Assembly (NCBI GenBank): GCA_010094025.1 | Contig: ML991800.1 | Span: forward strand, 124,001 to 188,000 | Length of the DNA: 64,000 nucleotides | Origin: Viridothelium virens | Taxonomy: Eukaryota; Ascomycota; Dothideomycetes; Trypetheliales; Trypetheliaceae | Direction of reading: 5' to 3' | Shown: one piece after another, positions 1 to 9,612 of the stretch | How the letters are laid out: each line of letters opens with the position of its first letter | Position numbering within the stretch: the first letter of the stretch is position 1 | Notes under the pieces: model-generated | The model's input: the letters and a program-made list of their open reading frames with translations, nothing else | Databases searched by the model: none | Told to the model about the DNA's origin: nothing | Translations under genes and position numbers: made by a program

Positions 1-27
1 TACTATTCCTTTCGGAAAACGTCCAAA

Positions 28-841
28 ATGACTCCCAAGATAAAGCTATACACAGCGGGTACACCCAACGGTCAAAAAATCAGCTGCACCTTGGAAGAAC
101 TCGGCATTGACTATGAATCACACAAGGTCGATATCGCTAAAAATGTCCAGAAAGAACCTTGGTTCTTAGAGATCAATCGTTAGACTCTGATTTCTTATCG
201 CCTGCTCCGGAGACTAAATCTTCCTAGCAAATGGACGAATTCCTGCCATCGTAGACGAGACATCCGAGACGCCAAAGCGTATCTTCGAGGGTGGTGCAAT
301 TTTGTTGTACCTCACCGCACGCTACGATTTGGAAAATCGAATTTCCTTCGCCTATGACTCGTCTGAGTACTGGGAGATGGTCGAGTGGATCGTCTGGCTT
401 CAGTCGGGAATCGGACCCATGCAGGGACAGGCAAACCACTTTTACCGGTATGCGCCGACAAAGATCGAGTATGCAATCAATCGCTATCAGACGGAGACGA
501 AGAGGCTGTATCAAGTCCTGGAGGATCGGCTGCAGGCCCAGGAAGCGAAGGACCAAGGGCTTTGGCTGGTAGGGGGAAAGTTTACGATTGCGGATTTGGC
601 ATGTTTTAGTTGGGTGAACTGGGCAGAGTGGGCCGGGGTGGAGACGGAACGGTTTCCAAACTTAACCAATTGGTTGGAAACGGTAAATAAAAGGCCGGCC
701 GTGCAGAAAGGGGTAAATGTGCCAGATAAGTTTGAAATGAAGGAAGCGGTGAAGACGCAGGAAGGAGAGGAAGAGTATGCCAAGCATCATAGTAATTGGG
801 TGATGCAAGGGCAGAAGGCGGACCAGGAAAAGCATAAGTGA
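28..841 (+). CDS. Glutathione S-transferase, Ure2p/YfcG-like
   Basis: Two exons (28-178, 228-841) encode 254 aa; the 49-nt intron has GT..AG ends and splicing restores the ligand-loop sequence NPNGRIPAIVDE. The N-terminal thioredoxin fold (about residues 4-88) contains TAGTPNGQKI, the typical start of the yeast Ure2p/bacterial YfcG glutathione transferase group, and a GGAILLYL segment where the substrate-specificity Ser/Glu region lies. The all-helical C-terminal domain (about 95-215) follows, then a Lys/Glu-rich tail. The family conjugates glutathione or reduces disulfides in the cytosol. The ATG at 28 is the first in frame and lies near the left edge, so the promoter is outside the window. 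It converges on the next gene with 40 bp between stop codons. The family is secure; the substrate is unknown. Confidence 0.93.
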
Positions 842-881
842 GAAGGGTTGGGCTGAGAAAGAAAATGGTATCTGTAATCTA

Positions 882-1769
882 TCAGACAGGATCGTCTGCG
901 TATTGTGGCTCATCATGTCGTGTGTCTGGAGTACGCTTCCCCTGCTCTTCGAATTGCGATGCCCAAAGTGCAGACCCGGCAGCAGTCGTAAGCAAGAAAA
1001 GCATGCTCAGGACAGGGATCAGCTGTAACACTAACGCAACCATACCGAAGACGGTGTAACTCGCCCGGTTGCGCTTGATGAATGCATTTCGCTCCTTTTT
1101 GTCAAATTCCCGCAACTGAAAGTATCGCCACTGTAGCAAAGGTCCTGCCCGACGGCCTGTCAAGAATAAGAAGAGAGGCACCCCGACCCATGGGATCAAA
1201 TTGAGTGGCAAGAAGGCAATGAACTCGATAGTCTGCCTGAACGAGAAGGGAGCATAAACAGCCGACTTGATGGGCTTATCGAGCCTCCTTAGTGGGTCCG
1301 CTTCTACCTCGACTGCAAGCACTGGACGACTAGTTCTTACAAGATCTTCATGTTGCTTTTCCACCAAGACTGAATCAAAGATATCCACTTGAGTCTCATC
1401 CACGAAGAAAGCTTCGAAGAGTAGCGCAATGATGGCAGCCGCCTCACCGAGCACGAGGAATGTACCGTTTATCCATGCGCCAGCGATGCCATGGAAGATG
1501 GCAAGGAGCGCGACTTGGGGAAGGTATGTCCAGATGAATAAGGTGACGAGCACACAAAGGCTTAGAATGAAGCATGGGAGTAGGCGAGCACGTAGGAGTG
1601 GATAGAGGAATGGGTGTGTAAGGAAGTAGTAGAAGCCCTAAGCGCGAATTCTCCGTCAGTAATTTGTCTTGATGATTGAGGAGAGTTTTTCAAGAATACA
1701 CATGATTCGATATCGGACTTTCATCAAGTAACTTACCACTAGAGGAAAGAAAAAGGGCGCAGAATTCAT
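882..1769 (-). CDS. EI24/RRT8-type multispan membrane protein
   Basis: Two exons (1769-1737 and 1637-882) give 262 aa. The first exon encodes only 11 residues and joins in frame through a 99-nt intron with gtaagt donor and ttag acceptor. The protein is rich in hydrophobic segments and carries the fungal RRT8/LDS signature: PLNLIPWVG, then FLTGRRAGP, then RYFQLREFDKKER, and a last membrane segment near FGMVALVLQLIPV. In yeast, RRT8 and its paralogues sit on lipid droplets and help build the outer spore wall; transfer of that role here is inference. The C-terminal tail (SQFEEQGKRTPDTRHDEPQ) is hydrophilic. Shares the upstream region 1770-2583 with the divergent transporter gene. Confidence 0.85.
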
Positions 1770-2583
1770 TGTGGACTTCCGAAAGGTGATGGGTTCCCTC
1801 CTCCCATAGCAGAATTTTCCCCGTCAGCCTTGATGGAAATGTTGTCGCGTTGTCCTGTAACAAGAGCTCGGCAGAAATTTAAGATGACGTTGGCGCGTCT
1901 TCACCGCCTACATCAATCCACACCCACCTAATGCAATTACCACCCCATCTCGTTTCTCCCCATAACCCATGGACACCACACCATTTGGTTCGGTCCGGTC
2001 CTAGGTGGTACCTTCATCTTCCATGCATTGATTTCCTAATCAGAACGCTTGGTGGCTTGAATTGCCCATGGCGAAGCATGTGAACAAGCCCATGTTAGGG
2101 CGTGCCATTCCGCGAATATGAGATGTCATTGGCCGTGGACGGGTAAAACGGCCGGATATCGCGCAAATGCTGCCCGAAGTCCAATTGCACTCAGTGCAAA
2201 GGAGAGACGAGGGGAATAACGGTGTAGAGACGAGAATTCGCTTCTCAAGGGATTTACTACGCCCTACCCGAACCCAGTAAGATGGCTGCATGTGTAAGAA
2301 AACCAGCCCATTTACTGAAGAGGCTCCCCCGAGTTCGGACCACATGAGTCAAACGTGAGCCGGCGTGTCAACAATTTTCTCGGACTAGAATCTCTTTTCA
2401 AATGACTACGTTGGCAAGGTAATTGATTTTGTCAGAACTACATCGAGATCTCCTTGCAACTTCTATGCAAAATCTTCAAAAACTCGTTTGCGTCCGTTGT
2501 GGCAGTTACTAACGTTGATGTCAAGATTGGGAGATCCATAGGTGCACGCCAATTCAATTCAGCTATATGAGCAAATTGTTGAA
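1770..2583. other. Divergent intergenic region
   Basis: 814 bp between two outward-facing genes, so it must hold both promoters. I see no clear TATA box, repeat or convincing open frame. An in-frame GTG at 2542 precedes the transporter's first ATG (2584) but needs no special explanation. Confidence 0.5.
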
Positions 2584-4053
2584 ATGACATCTTCACATTA
2601 CCTTCCACCTAGCTTGGTCCCCGAGAGGGCCGATTCTCAGTCGACGCGTAGCCATGATACTCCAAGTTACGCTGAAAAGAACCAATACAGCATCAACGAC
2701 CAAGACGAATCCTCAAATCGGCTGCACCCTGTTCGGAGCCTGCAGCAAGAAGTGAAGGAGCTGCGGGAAGACATCAACAACACTGTCGGTCCCGGAGAAG
2801 CCCTGAGGCGTGCGGTGACTGGACAATCTACAGCTTCTGTGAAGGATCCTGGCCCTCCTCCCGATGGAGGTGTCCTGGCTTGGACGCAAGCCATAATGGC
2901 ACACCTAGTCATATTCAATACTTGGGGTTACATAGCAAGCTTTGGCGTCTTCCAAACGTACTACACGACTACTCTCGGACACCCAGCATCAGACATCTCC
3001 TGGGTAGGATCAGTCCAAATCTTCTTGTTGTTCTTCATTGGAACATTCTCAGGTCGAGCTATTGATGGCGGCTTGTTTCATCATGTCTTCATTGCCGGCT
3101 TCATCATTCAATTGATTGGAGTCTTCATGACATCTTTGTCAACGAAATACTGGCAACTTTTCCTTGCCCAAGGAGTTTGCACTGGTCTTGCCAACGGATT
3201 GCAGTTTTGTCCGACCATGTCTTTGGTCTCTACTTATTTCAGCAAGAAAAGAGCGTTTGCCATGGGTGTGGCAGCTACTGGAAGTGCTACTGGTGGCTTG
3301 GTGTTTCCTGCAATTGTTCGCTCTTTACTTCCTCAAATCGGTTTTGCCTGGACAGTACGCGTTTTGGGGCTTGTCATGCTTGTCCTTGGTGCGCTTTACA
3401 CAGCAACATTGCGAACCCGCCTTCCTCCCCGCAAATCCGGACCCCTCGTAGAGTGGAGCGCATTCAGGGAGCCAACTTATGTTCTTTCTGTCTTTGGCAT
3501 ATTCCTGGCCTTCTGGTCGCTCTACTTTGCGTTCTATTACGTTGGAGCCTACGGCCGCAACATTATTGGCATTCCCTATGAAGAATCCATTAGTCTACTA
3601 CTCATCATGAATGGAGTTGGTATTCCAGCTCGCTTGATACCCAACTTCTTTGCGGATCGAACCTTTGGTCCACTTAATATGGTCATTCCTTACTGCTTCT
3701 TGACAGGCTGCGTATTCTTCGCCTGGAGCGGTGTTCATAGTCGCGGAGGCGTATATGCATTTGCTTGTGCGTACGGTCTGGTCTCGGCCGGTATCCAAAG
3801 CTTGTTTCCACCCACGCTTACAAGCTTGACTACCGATTTGACTAAAACTGGCGTTAGACTCGGGATGGGATTCACTATCGTGAGTTTTGCCTGTCTAACG
3901 GGTCCACCGTTGGCTGGCGCACTGATTCAGGACGACGATGGACAATACCTTTATGCGCAAATGTGGGCTGGCTCGACCATGGTTTGTGGTGGGTGTCTTC
4001 TTGTGGCTGCTCGGATCGTAAAAACGGGGTTCGTCTTGAAGCAAAAGATATAG
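2584..4053 (+). CDS. MFS monocarboxylate-type transporter (MCT/SLC16-like)
   Basis: Intronless, 489 aa from the first in-frame ATG. A hydrophilic N-terminal tail of about 90 residues ends in the PPPDGGVLAW motif that marks fungal MCT-type transporters just before the first membrane helix. About twelve hydrophobic segments follow (roughly residues 97-485), with a loop containing RTRLPPRKSGP in the middle. Fungal members rarely transport lactate; several are linked to secondary metabolites, siderophores or riboflavin, so the cargo cannot be read from sequence. The plasma membrane is the likely site. The neighbour downstream is a polysaccharide deacetylase in the same orientation; no functional link is evident. 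Confidence 0.93.
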   Translation: MTSSHYLPPSLVPERADSQSTRSHDTPSYAEKNQYSINDQDESSNRLHPVRSLQQEVKELREDINNTVGPGEALRRAVTGQSTASVKDPGPPPDGGVLAWTQAIMAHLVIFNTWGYIASFGVFQTYYTTTLGHPASDISWVGSVQIFLLFFIGTFSGRAIDGGLFHHVFIAGFIIQLIGVFMTSLSTKYWQLFLAQGVCTGLANGLQFCPTMSLVSTYFSKKRAFAMGVAATGSATGGLVFPAIVRSLLPQIGFAWTVRVLGLVMLVLGALYTATLRTRLPPRKSGPLVEWSAFREPTYVLSVFGIFLAFWSLYFAFYYVGAYGRNIIGIPYEESISLLLIMNGVGIPARLIPNFFADRTFGPLNMVIPYCFLTGCVFFAWSGVHSRGGVYAFACAYGLVSAGIQSLFPPTLTSLTTDLTKTGVRLGMGFTIVSFACLTGPPLAGALIQDDDGQYLYAQMWAGSTMVCGGCLLVAARIVKTGFVLKQKI

Positions 4054-4457
4054 ACTCAATGCTCTCTCGAAATTGCAGTTCAATGATTTCTTGGTATCTA
4101 AAAATGTAATTTTTGTTTACTTGACCATCTGGGAAAATGAGGACTTCGATGGTTCTATGAGGCTTCTGTTTATAGTTTATGATCATCTCCCTATCCATCA
4201 TCTCTTTTTTTTTCCCACTGCGGTCAGAATGTGCGAGCTGCAAATATCTACAGCTTTGAACACCCGTGAGAGATAGTGGCCAATATTTGACCACCTTGGA
4301 AGTACATAATACTTTGATTAATCGAATAAGCTTGTGTCACATGCTGGTGAGCTTTTCACCATGTCCTCCATCTGCAAGGCCTTTATGCGTACAATTTGGC
4401 TTCGTGCGGGGTGGATCTGCTACCCCACTGCATTTTGAGACGAATCCAGTTACTCTC
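4054..4457. other. Intergenic region
   Basis: 404 bp between transporter stop and deacetylase start, same orientation. It has a pyrimidine-rich tract (around 4199-4216) but no recognised element. Confidence 0.5.
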
Positions 4458-5789
4458 ATGATGGGTAAGAAACGCGTACTCGTGGGATATGGCAGTACGT
4501 GATCGCGTCTATGATTTTTCTTTAGATATACGAGCTGATCGAATGAATTAGTCGATGTTGATGCTGTAGCAAATTGGTATGTATCTGTATTGCGTCCTCG
4601 CCCCCAGACCGAGTTCTAAATTATCAGGATCAATACGACAGACGGTCGATCTCAGAATCCCACAAATGTTTCCCGCGGCATCTATGGCGCGACAGTCGGT
4701 ATCGACAGACTTCTCAAGCTATGGGAAAAGTACAACATCAAAGCGACATGGTTCACCCCGGCGCACACGCTTGAATCATTTCCCAGACAGATCGCTAAGA
4801 TTCGAGATGCTGGGCACGAAATGTAACCAACTTCCCCACTGACTCCCCTCCGCTATTGAAAAGCTCCTCATTGACCCTGCTTGTCCCGCGATGCAGAGGT
4901 CTACACGGCTACACTCACGAATACGTTTCACGCCTTAGCGTCACTCAACAACTCGACGTCCTCACTCGTAGCATCGACACTCTCACCATCTTCACTGGTC
5001 AGAAACCACTCGGCTTCACCGCGCCTGCATGGTCGACGTCGCCCGAGCTGATCCCAATGCTCGAAGACTTTGGGATTGTCTATGATCACTCGTTCATGCA
5101 TCATGATGTTCAGCCGTAAGGACTCCTACAGCCTTTCTCCGACCGCCGCACGCATCTTTGGCATTTGCACATTCTATCCTTCCCCTTTGCTTTCCTCTCT
5201 GATCGTGAACGGACCGAGAATAATGAATCGGCTGTACGCTCTTTAGGTATTGGGCCCCGACCGGCAATAATTGGACCGAGACGGATTACGCGCAAGACGC
5301 GAGATCGTGGATGGCTCCCATGACCGCGCTCCGACCTAGCAACGTGGTTGAGATACCGGCGAACTGGCATTTGGATGATTGGCCACCCCTACAGCCGAAT
5401 ATGGGGACGCCGGGGAGTGTAAGCTAGTATCGCTGTATTCATTTGGATCGTCTTCGCATTGCTGATGATGATGAACTGTCAGCACGGTTTTGTCGACCCG
5501 CATTTGGTGGAGAGGCTCTGGCTAGAGCAGTTCGATTACGCGTATCGAGAATATGAAACGTTCATTTTTCCAATGTCAATCCATCCGCAGGTGAGCGGGA
5601 AGCCGCATGTCATTTTGATGCACGAACGGTGGGCATCCAAGTTTAGGGGTCCGAGAATTCTGCTGATGCCTGCTCTGTAGGATTATTGAGTACATAAATA
5701 AGCACGAGGGAATTGAGTGGATGACGTTTGGGGAGATGGCGAAGGAGTTCAAAGAAGGTGCGTTGCAAGGAGCCAAAGTCGAGACATGA
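4458..5789 (+). CDS. Polysaccharide deacetylase, HpPgdA-like (NodB fold)
   Basis: Seven exons: 4458-4494, 4552-4576, 4628-4822, 4897-5115, 5247-5418, 5483-5628, 5681-5789; 300 aa. All junctions keep frame with GT..AG ends. The NodB metal-site residues are visible: Asp in GIDVDA (residues 12-17) and the His pair in LHGYTHEY (H89, H93), followed by GFTAPAWSTS and EIPANWHLDD, and near the end HPQVSGKPHVILMHERIIEY. These match the Helicobacter PgdA/imidase-like branch rather than classical fungal chitin deacetylases. No signal peptide is seen, so it probably acts inside the cell, on N-acylated sugars or as a cyclic-amide hydrolase. The second exon is only 25 nt. An ATG directly follows the chosen start and is equally possible. 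Confidence 0.9.
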
Positions 5790-5945
5790 ACTGATGCCAG
5801 TGATCTGAGACAAAATGATGTGATGAATCAGCAAATGTGTGCAGCATAGTCATGTATATATCGATTGTTGAGACTTTAGATCGGTTAATTCAATTCTCTT
5901 TTCCCGCAAATAGGCAATGAACTGGTATTAAAAGAGCATGATAGA

Positions 5946-7478
5946 CTACATGATGGCGCATTTATCACTGTAGAATTCTTCGCCATATTCATCTATTGTC
6001 AAGTTAGCTTGATGATTCGCGATTGTTTGGATGAGAGCGATCTTACCTATCCCAGCCTGCCTGACATTGTCTTCATGCTTCGCCTTTACTTCCTCTGGGA
6101 AGTATTTCTTCAAAAACTTAGCCATAGTCTCATCTATATTATCGCTGTCCGCCTGCATCACCACTGGCTCTCTGCACATTGGGCAATGGTCGTCGTGGTT
6201 TCGCTGCATCACTATCAAACACCTGATACAGAAGACGTGATGACAGCTCAATCGTACGGGACGCCACGCGAGGCTCATGCACACAGGGCAGAGATAATCG
6301 GAAACCTGTGGAACAAGGGTTACGAGCTCGTTTGAAACTTCTGTACAGATTGTACGCGCGAGGCCCTGAGATAGGACTGAAGGAGAGATAGAGGGTATGA
6401 GTTTGGAAGAGATGCCGAGAGCAGTACGTTTGTCGAATTCTGCAAGAATTAGCAAGCGATATACTTGGCACCCGGGACGATATTGCTTACTCTTCAAGAT
6501 CTTTCTCATGGCCTTGTATTCAATATCTTGAAACCGCAGATTCTTGAATAAGTCTAAGTTCAGTGCCAAAAATTGGTTCAGAGCAATTTTACTGTCTTTT
6601 CTTTTGAGCCTCGACTCTATGTCTCGACGCTTCAATTCTGCAGAGAAGCTTTCAAGCTTGTCTTGTACTTGCTTCGGTGATCGAAAGCCATGATCTAATT
6701 CATGGGAAGAGAAAAAGATTTCAGATTCCATATATAGTAGGAAAATTTCTCGCCAAACTGAGAGGTCTGACTTATGTGTCGAAAGAGTTCGGGCAGGCTC
6801 GGTGGATTTAGAAAGCGTTTTACCCATGGTTCTGATATCAGCGGAAAGCCTCTCTTTCTCTTCCATTTGCAGACGTTCTAGGCCGGAGAGCTCTGCGCGG
6901 AGCCGCTTGAAGAAGATGCCGTCCGAAGAGAGAGGAACTTCAACCATACGGATCTGTGGAGATGCTGTCTGTTCGGCTCCATTTTGGGGGCTGGCATGTC
7001 CATCTTCGACCGGAATGCTTGGTCCTGGAAGCTCAGTGATGCGAATATCAGTAAGCCGCTGACTCACTGCAAGCTGGTGAAGGTACTCTTTGGTGTCAGG
7101 CGAGAGATATGCATCTACAGGCTCTCCAGATTCTTCATCCACTGCGAATAGAAGCTTCGGCCTGAAGCCTTGAAATATCTCAGGACTGTCAGATTCCTCG
7201 CTCGAATCCTGTCTGGGAGTAGTCTTGGCATGTATTTCTGGCGAAAAGCGATATTGGAATGATTGTTCAGCAGAATGCGGAGCTACCTGCGCCTCGTCGA
7301 TGCTGCAGGCACGTAGCAGATGCGCAAGCGTATCTGCATCGAGGCCTATTTCTTGGAGTTCTTCGCGAACCTTTTTGATGCATTTCTTCAATTGTCCATA
7401 AGAGATGGCCGAATGAACCCATTGCGCAGGAAATTCACCCTTGATAAGAGCATCTTGATACTCTTTGCCAAATTTCAT
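5946..7478 (-). CDS. SPX domain and RING finger protein (ring-14-like E3 ligase)
   Basis: Three exons (7478-6491, 6439-6047, 5992-5946) give 475 aa. The N-terminal SPX domain opens with MKFGKEYQDALIKG and is interrupted by a long Ser/Glu-rich insert before its conserved last helix, which is only restored as ILKKFDKRTALG when the 51-nt intron (6440-6490) is removed. SPX domains bind inositol pyrophosphates and sense phosphate. A C3HC4 RING (about residues 379-418: CPVC, then CHHVFC, IRC, CPMC) follows, implying ubiquitin-ligase activity. A second intron (5993-6046, 54 nt, with a gctaac branch site) brings the terminal GIDEYGEEFY into frame. Both introns are multiples of three and stop-free, so unspliced RNA would also be read through. 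Divergent from the J-protein gene. Confidence 0.88.
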   Translation of the reverse strand: MKFGKEYQDALIKGEFPAQWVHSAISYGQLKKCIKKVREELQEIGLDADTLAHLLRACSIDEAQVAPHSAEQSFQYRFSPEIHAKTTPRQDSSEESDSPEIFQGFRPKLLFAVDEESGEPVDAYLSPDTKEYLHQLAVSQRLTDIRITELPGPSIPVEDGHASPQNGAEQTASPQIRMVEVPLSSDGIFFKRLRAELSGLERLQMEEKERLSADIRTMGKTLSKSTEPARTLSTHKSDLSVWREIFLLYMESEIFFSSHELDHGFRSPKQVQDKLESFSAELKRRDIESRLKRKDSKIALNQFLALNLDLFKNLRFQDIEYKAMRKILKSKQYRPGCQVYRLLILAEFDKRTALGISSKLIPSISPSVLSQGLARTICTEVSNELVTLVPQVSDYLCPVCMSLAWRPVRLSCHHVFCIRCLIVMQRNHDDHCPMCREPVVMQADSDNIDETMAKFLKKYFPEEVKAKHEDNVRQAGIGKIALIQTIANHQANLTIDEYGEEFYSDKCAIM

Positions 7479-7962
7479 GCTGCCGAACCAGATTCAGAAA
7501 GATCCGAGGTCCTTTGTGCTTTAGCCGTAGTCTTTTCCGACCAATTCGAACAATTCTAATGAGGCGAATCTCATAGCGTGGCGACAGTTACGAGAGCTCG
7601 AACGCGTAGTATGGCCTGCGACAAAGCGATAATTTACGTAATCGAGTTTTTCCGTTTGACATAGGATTCGGGGCTATTGTAGTTCAGGACGGCGTGAAGG
7701 CTGGCCTTGGGTATTTATGCTCAATGGCGCAATGACTCGCGTGCCCTCCTTCTCAAAATCTTGCAAGGCGGCGTAGTGGCTTAAGTGGCGCTTGAATGAT
7801 GATTGGCAGGACTCGGACCAAGATTCCGAGCAGCTGCACGTGACTTGATTAATTTTATCGGCTTGCCTCCAAGAGAGAAACGCAACCAATGCGAGTCAGA
7901 TGGCCATCTGTCCCATTTTGTGGTCTGCCAACACCAGAGAACATTATGCTTCTGGGATCTGA
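7479..7962. other. Divergent intergenic region (SPX-RING / J-protein)
   Basis: 484 bp between two outward-facing start codons; it must hold both promoters. No TATA box or repeat was recognised. Confidence 0.5.
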
Positions 7963-9612
7963 ATGGGTGCTAATCAGTCATCCACTGCTGGCTCGGCCAG
8001 TGGTGCTACTTCGGTGGGAGAGGTAAAGACAAGCTATTATGAGTTGCTAGGTGTAACGAAACAGGCCTCTGAGGATGAACTAAAAAAGGCCTATCGAAAG
8101 AAAGCACTTGAATCTCACCCAGATCGTAACTTTGGGAAAGAAGAAGAAGCTACTCGGCTGTTTGCTGCAGTTCAAGCTGCGTATGAAGTGCTGTCCGATC
8201 CTCAAGAGCGAGCCTGGTACGATTCGCACGCAGGGGAAATCTTACGGGGTGACGATGGATCTAGCACTGGAGAGGCACACTGCGAACATAACATCAGGGT
8301 CACGACTGCTGACGATATCATGAGAATGATACGCAAGTTTCATGGCGGCATTCAATATACCGATTCACCTTCCGGTTTCTACGGCTTTCTGAGAGAGACC
8401 TTCGAGGGCTTGAGCCGTGAGGAGCAGGCCGCAGCCGAGTGGGAAAATGTGGACGATATTGACTATCCGTCGTTTGGGCACAAGGAAGATGAATATGATG
8501 ACGTGGTCAAGCATTTCTACGCCGTCTGGTCCAGCTTTAGCACGAAAAAAACTTTTGCATGGAAGGACCTTTACCGATTATCAGAGGCGCCCGATAGGAG
8601 AGTCCGCCGTCTAATGGAGAAGGAGAACAAGCGCTTACGGGAAGATGGCATCCGAGAGTTCAATGATGCTGTGAGATCGCTTGTTATGTTCGTGCGCAAG
8701 CGGGATCCTCGTTATGTACCAAACACGCAGACTGAAGCAGAACGCCAAAAGGCACTTCGTGATGCAACAGCCGCACAAGCAGCTAGGGCACGAGCCGCGA
8801 ATGAGGCTAAGATGCATCAACCCATTCCAGAGTGGGCCACTGCGCGCGATCCAGAGGATGTTGAGGAAGAGAGTGAGGAAGAGGAACAGGATGTGGAGCA
8901 TTTCGAATGTGTTGCCTGTCGGAAAACCTTCAAGAGTGAGAAACAATGGGTTGCGCATGAAAAGAGCAAGAAGCATCAGAAGGCCATTGACTCCTTGCGA
9001 AGGAAGATGAAGAAAGAAAATAAGAGCCTAAATCTAGATGATGACATTTCTAGTAGTGGAGTCACTACTCCCCGGTCAACCGAAGACGGAGACGAAGAGT
9101 CGATCCAAGAGGTAACAGAAAAACCAGTCGAGGACGATGATCATGAAGGAGATGATGAATCACAAATTGCTGCAGCTGTTGAGGAAACTACTTTGGAAAA
9201 GGACGAGGATGATGAAGAGGATGATGAAGAGGAAGACGAAGACTCAGTTTCTGAAGTGGACTCAAACATAGAGAGCTCGTCTGCTGAAAACGACGAGTAT
9301 GCCTCCAGAGAAGCTATCGAGGAGCGTCTGAGAAGTGCTCCATCGTTAGATGATGATACCATTCCAAATGATGATTCGGACAGGGACGTTGAGACGAAAG
9401 CTCCTAAGGTAGGCAAAGCTGCTCAAAAGAGAGCCAAGAAGGTCGCAAAGCAAGAAGCAGCACAAAATGAAGAGTTGAAGTTCAAATGTGCTGTAAGCAG
9501 TGCGGGATTTCCGTCTAAGACACGGATGTTTCAACATGTCAAAGACTTTGGTCACGCAGCACCAGTGTCACAAGTCGGAAAAAACAGCAAGAAAGGGAAA
9601 TCCAAACGGTGA
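7963..9612 (+). CDS. JJJ1: J-domain zinc-finger protein, JJJ1/DNAJC21-like
   Basis: Intronless, 549 aa. The J domain (about residues 22-92) has the HPD tripeptide in SHPDRN, needed to stimulate Hsp70 ATPase. A middle region with [16 protein letters not shown] is typical of the JJJ1 family. A C2H2 finger (about 313-340) has all ligands (CVACRKTF, then HEKSKKH), followed by a long acidic Asp/Glu stretch (about 385-475) and a basic segment. In yeast Jjj1 works with Ssa on cytosolic 60S pre-ribosomes to recycle Arx1. The C-terminal second finger reads KCAVSSAGF where the family has C-x2-C: the second cysteine codon (9496-9498) is AGC, serine. This may be real divergence or a base error. The family assignment is firm. 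Confidence 0.93.
   Translation: MGANQSSTAGSASGATSVGEVKTSYYELLGVTKQASEDELKKAYRKKALESHPDRNFGKEEEATRLFAAVQAAYEVLSDPQERAWYDSHAGEILRGDDGSSTGEAHCEHNIRVTTADDIMRMIRKFHGGIQYTDSPSGFYGFLRETFEGLSREEQAAAEWENVDDIDYPSFGHKEDEYDDVVKHFYAVWSSFSTKKTFAWKDLYRLSEAPDRRVRRLMEKENKRLREDGIREFNDAVRSLVMFVRKRDPRYVPNTQTEAERQKALRDATAAQAARARAANEAKMHQPIPEWATARDPEDVEEESEEEEQDVEHFECVACRKTFKSEKQWVAHEKSKKHQKAIDSLRRKMKKENKSLNLDDDISSSGVTTPRSTEDGDEESIQEVTEKPVEDDDHEGDDESQIAAAVEETTLEKDEDDEEDDEEEDEDSVSEVDSNIESSSAENDEYASREAIEERLRSAPSLDDDTIPNDDSDRDVETKAPKVGKAAQKRAKKVAKQEAAQNEELKFKCAVSSAGFPSKTRMFQHVKDFGHAAPVSQVGKNSKKGKSKR

Noticed and set aside
2040-2345. 101-codon minus-strand frame
   Set aside because: No recognised domain, no splice partner, lies in a promoter region.
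9141-9416. Serine-rich minus-strand frame
   Set aside because: It mirrors the acidic Asp/Glu run of the JJJ1-type protein on the other strand.
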